From Chara braunii (taxonomy: Eukaryota; Streptophyta; Charophyceae; Charales; Characeae), in contig BFEA01000692.1 in the NCBI GenBank assembly GCA_003427395.1, forward strand, positions 360,739 through 392,056: a stretch of DNA of 31,318 bases, read 5' to 3'. The translations under genes and the position numbers were made by a program. Below, piece after piece: positions 29,585 through 31,318 of the stretch; positions within the stretch are counted from its first letter, which is position 1; each line of letters opens with the position of its first letter. The notes under the pieces were generated by a model. That model saw only the letters and a program-made list of their open reading frames with translations, had not been told where the DNA came from and did not search any database.

Positions 29585-30304
29585 GTGCATGCTACTCGCG
29601 TACTCTCCTATCTGTCGAAGATCCGTCTTACTATGGAACTTGCCTATAACTCCGCTGTTTTTTTATACTGACTCGAATCTGGCCTTGTTTGTTGTTCTGT
29701 TCTTGTTTACTTTCATGACCGTGGATTTTCCTTCATTTCGAGGTGAGTACTTTTTCTTTATTGGTTCGTTTCCACTGCTTTAGGTCTTTCATCTTCTATC
29801 TGTTTCGTATGTTTGGAAATGTGAGTGCCACTGTTACGTCGTTATATCAGCAGAAATTCCGTGATATTCCAGAGTACTTAGTCGTGTATGTTTCTTTTTC
29901 GTCCCTGAAAATTTATTTTCATTCCGTGCGAAATTTATATTTTTGATTTTTGATTTTTCGATTTATGATTTTACCTTTATATTCTGAGTCGTGTGAAATT
30001 CTTGACGTATTTTATTCCGGACTTTCAGTTTTATATCCGTCGATTTGGTGCTTCTTGCTTTTTCGGGTACTCTTGGAATTTATTTCGGACGTCCGCGTCC
30101 CTGCAGTTTCGGATGAACGCAAGTATCGCGGTGTCGGTTATCCTCTATGGGTAATCCGTGAGTCGGAGTTCCCGTCCGAACAGGTCAATCACGGGCGGTA
30201 GATCCGCCATCTCGTATGTGTTAGCTACCATTCGATGAAAAGTTCCGATAATCGTCAAGGTCTTGGTTCTCTCAGAACCCGCACTTCTAAAGTGACGCAA
30301 CGTC

Positions 30305-30308
<4 letters not shown>
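29585..30308 (-). other. 5' region of the retroelement, no gene seen
   Basis: About 724 bp between the 5' pseudo-LTR and the upstream (GA)n. Published Penelope-type elements often carry part of a second copy here, but I could match none of it to the rest of the element. No convincing frame on either strand. Confidence 0.45.

Positions 30309-30338
<30 letters not shown>
30309..30338. repeat. (GA)n microsatellite, upstream flank
   Basis: About 14 GA dinucleotides. With 25,641-25,697 it brackets the retroelement, consistent with insertion into one GA tract. Confidence 0.9.
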
Positions 30339-30339
<1 letters not shown>

Positions 30340-30341
30340 TG

Positions 30342-30720
30342 AATGGCAAAATTGAAATATGGGTCAAATTGCGGCCGCAATCTATTTCGCAGTTGGAATA
30401 ATTTATGTAGCGTTTGTCCTGGAAAGATCACAATAAAATTTACGAGTACTCCAATTTTCAGGTTTTTTCACGCATTATTCTGAGCACAAAAACTCACTGA
30501 ATTTTGAGTACTTTTTTAGTTGGCCCAGGCATGGCTGAGTGGCAAAAATGAAAAATGTGCTGAATCGGCGCGACAATTATTTCGCAGTCTAAATGATTTT
30601 TTATAAATGTTCTATTATTATTTCTGGAAAGAACACGACCTCATCTATGGATTCTCAAAATTTCAGATTTTTGTGCATGTTCGTCTGAGCACAGAAGATT
30701 GCCAAAGTTGCCTCTTGCAA
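30342..30720 (+). repeat. Tandem dimer of about 195-205 bp
   Basis: Unit 1 from 30,342 and unit 2 from 30,538 share in order TGGCAAAA.TGAAA, ATTTCGCAGT, CTGGAAAGA, TTTTCAG or TTTCAG, and TCTGAGCACA. It is diverged and non-coding as far as I can tell. Confidence 0.65.
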
Positions 30721-30806
30721 AACGCCTGTTTCGTTGTGCCTGACCTCCCTGTTTTGAGAAGACGGGGCTCAACGCCTGGGCCTGAGGGCCCTTTTGCAGA
30801 TCACAT

Positions 30807-30902
30807 GCCCTCACTTCTTCTTGGGGTCCGCTTCTACCCGAGGACCGGTCCAATGCCCCCACTTCTTTTTGGGGTCCACTTCCACCTGAGGACCGGTCCT
30901 TC
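30807..30902 (+). repeat. 48-bp tandem repeat, two units
   Basis: The units begin near 30,807 and 30,855. Both read CACTTCTT, TTGGGGTCC, CTTC, then GAGGACCGGTCC, and a partial third GACCGGTCC lies near 30,964. A minus-strand frame of 149 codons across this GC-rich patch owes its Ser/Gly repeats to this tandem and is not called as a gene. Confidence 0.75.
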
Positions 30903-31200
30903 GTTTTTCCAAAAGTCCCGGTTCTACCAGAGCTAGCTATAGGTAGTCCGCAATTTTGGCAAAGACCGGTCCCCCAAATTTTTTTGCCCCCGAAAAACCG
31001 ACTCGCGTCCTGGTCGCCGGCCGCCAAAAATGCGACACCTTGACACAGACGCCGAAGCCCACTATACCGCAGCCTAAGGGCTGCGAACACAACTCAAAGA
31101 GTGTGTGTGTGTGGGTTGCCAGTTGGTGCTTTATTCACGATGTTCATGGGACGCTGGACCTAGTTTCCAGCAGGTGGCGTTCCCCATCAATAGACAAGAG
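30903..31200. other. GC-richer terminal stretch, no feature recognised
   Basis: Contains a short (GT)n at about 31,101-31,113 followed by unique sequence (GGTTGCCAGTTGGTGC...). No RNA gene or protein domain recognised. Confidence 0.35.
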
Positions 31201-31227
31201 AATGCATATGTGTGTGTCTGTGAGTGT

Positions 31228-31318
<91 letters not shown>
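31201..31318. repeat. (TG)n(AG)n microsatellite at window end
   Basis: Interrupted then pure TG dinucleotides, turning into AG repeats for the last 24 or so bases. A contig end in a microsatellite would be unsurprising. Confidence 0.92.

Larger units (their letters stand above)
25697..30308 (-). mobile_element. Permuted Penelope-like retroelement, inactivated
   Basis: About 4.6 kb on the minus strand. In coding order it has a 5' leader with a pseudo-LTR, a coiled-coil/basic region, a SAP-like and acidic region, GIY-YIG endonuclease, CxC linker, reverse transcriptase, then the 3' pseudo-LTR and a short tail. Endonuclease before reverse transcriptase with a CxC linker is the hallmark of the published Naiad/Chlamys clade. 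Canonical Penelope elements have the reverse order. The endonuclease lacks a cysteine pair between GIY and YIG, as in Chlamys. Pseudo-LTRs and (GA)n on both sides fit the clade. Eight in-frame stops, one frameshift and two catalytic Asp-to-Asn changes indicate a dead copy. Outer boundaries are inferred from the microsatellites. Confidence 0.8.

Noticed and set aside
30641-31090. 149-codon minus-strand frame
   Set aside because: Its apparent Ser/Gly-rich repeats come from the 48-bp DNA tandem, and no domain is visible. It is likely chance in a GC-rich patch.

Overview
This is an AT-rich, repeat-dense piece of a eukaryotic nuclear genome. I see no intact host protein gene, no rRNA or tRNA gene and no bacterial-style operon. 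Nearly everything can be assigned to mobile or tandemly repeated DNA. The host cannot be named from the sequence. The one recognisable coding element is a permuted Penelope-like retroelement whose endonuclease lacks the cysteine pair. In published work that combination (the Chlamys type) is known from green algae, spike mosses and slime molds, so a green-lineage or protist host is a weak inference.

Positions 1 to about 24,873 read as roughly three copies of one long non-coding backbone unit, in one orientation and order C-AT-B-A. Segment C begins near 105, 8,884 and 15,965. Segment B lies at about 1,949-4,189 and 19,081-21,371 and is missing from the middle unit. Segment A lies at about 5,751-8,108, 12,645-15,221 and 22,266-24,873. 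After subtracting insertions, the first unit is about 5.1 kb. The middle unit has lost B. It carries an unrelated region (about 10,100-12,130) with a degraded coding-like stretch, a fold-back element and tandem repeats.

The backbone is studded with two hAT-like MITE families that have 8-bp target-site duplications. Family L (about 755-775 bp, CAGGGTTRCC ends, GC-rich subterminal arrays, an internal head-to-tail dimer) has ten copies. Family S (about 262-285 bp, CTAGGCTACCAG ends) has five. The two share an internal module. Several insertions have a matching empty site in another unit. One S copy contains a further 668-bp insertion and the only long assembly gap.

From about 25,573 the array is replaced by a Penelope-like element on the minus strand (about 25,697-30,308), between two (GA)n microsatellites. 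In coding order it has a coiled-coil/basic region, a SAP-like helix pair with an acidic tract, a GIY-YIG endonuclease, a CxC linker and a reverse transcriptase, with 190-bp pseudo-LTRs at both ends. One reading frame runs about 2.7 kb without a frameshift but holds eight stop codons, and both inspected catalytic aspartates are asparagine. The copy is therefore probably dead. The last kilobase holds tandem repeats and a (TG)n(AG)n tract at the window edge.

Points most worth following are the permuted retroelement and its N-terminal extension, a hammerhead-ribozyme-like fragment (22,141-22,246 and 1-92), the concerted motif switch in family L, and repeated L insertion at one backbone site.
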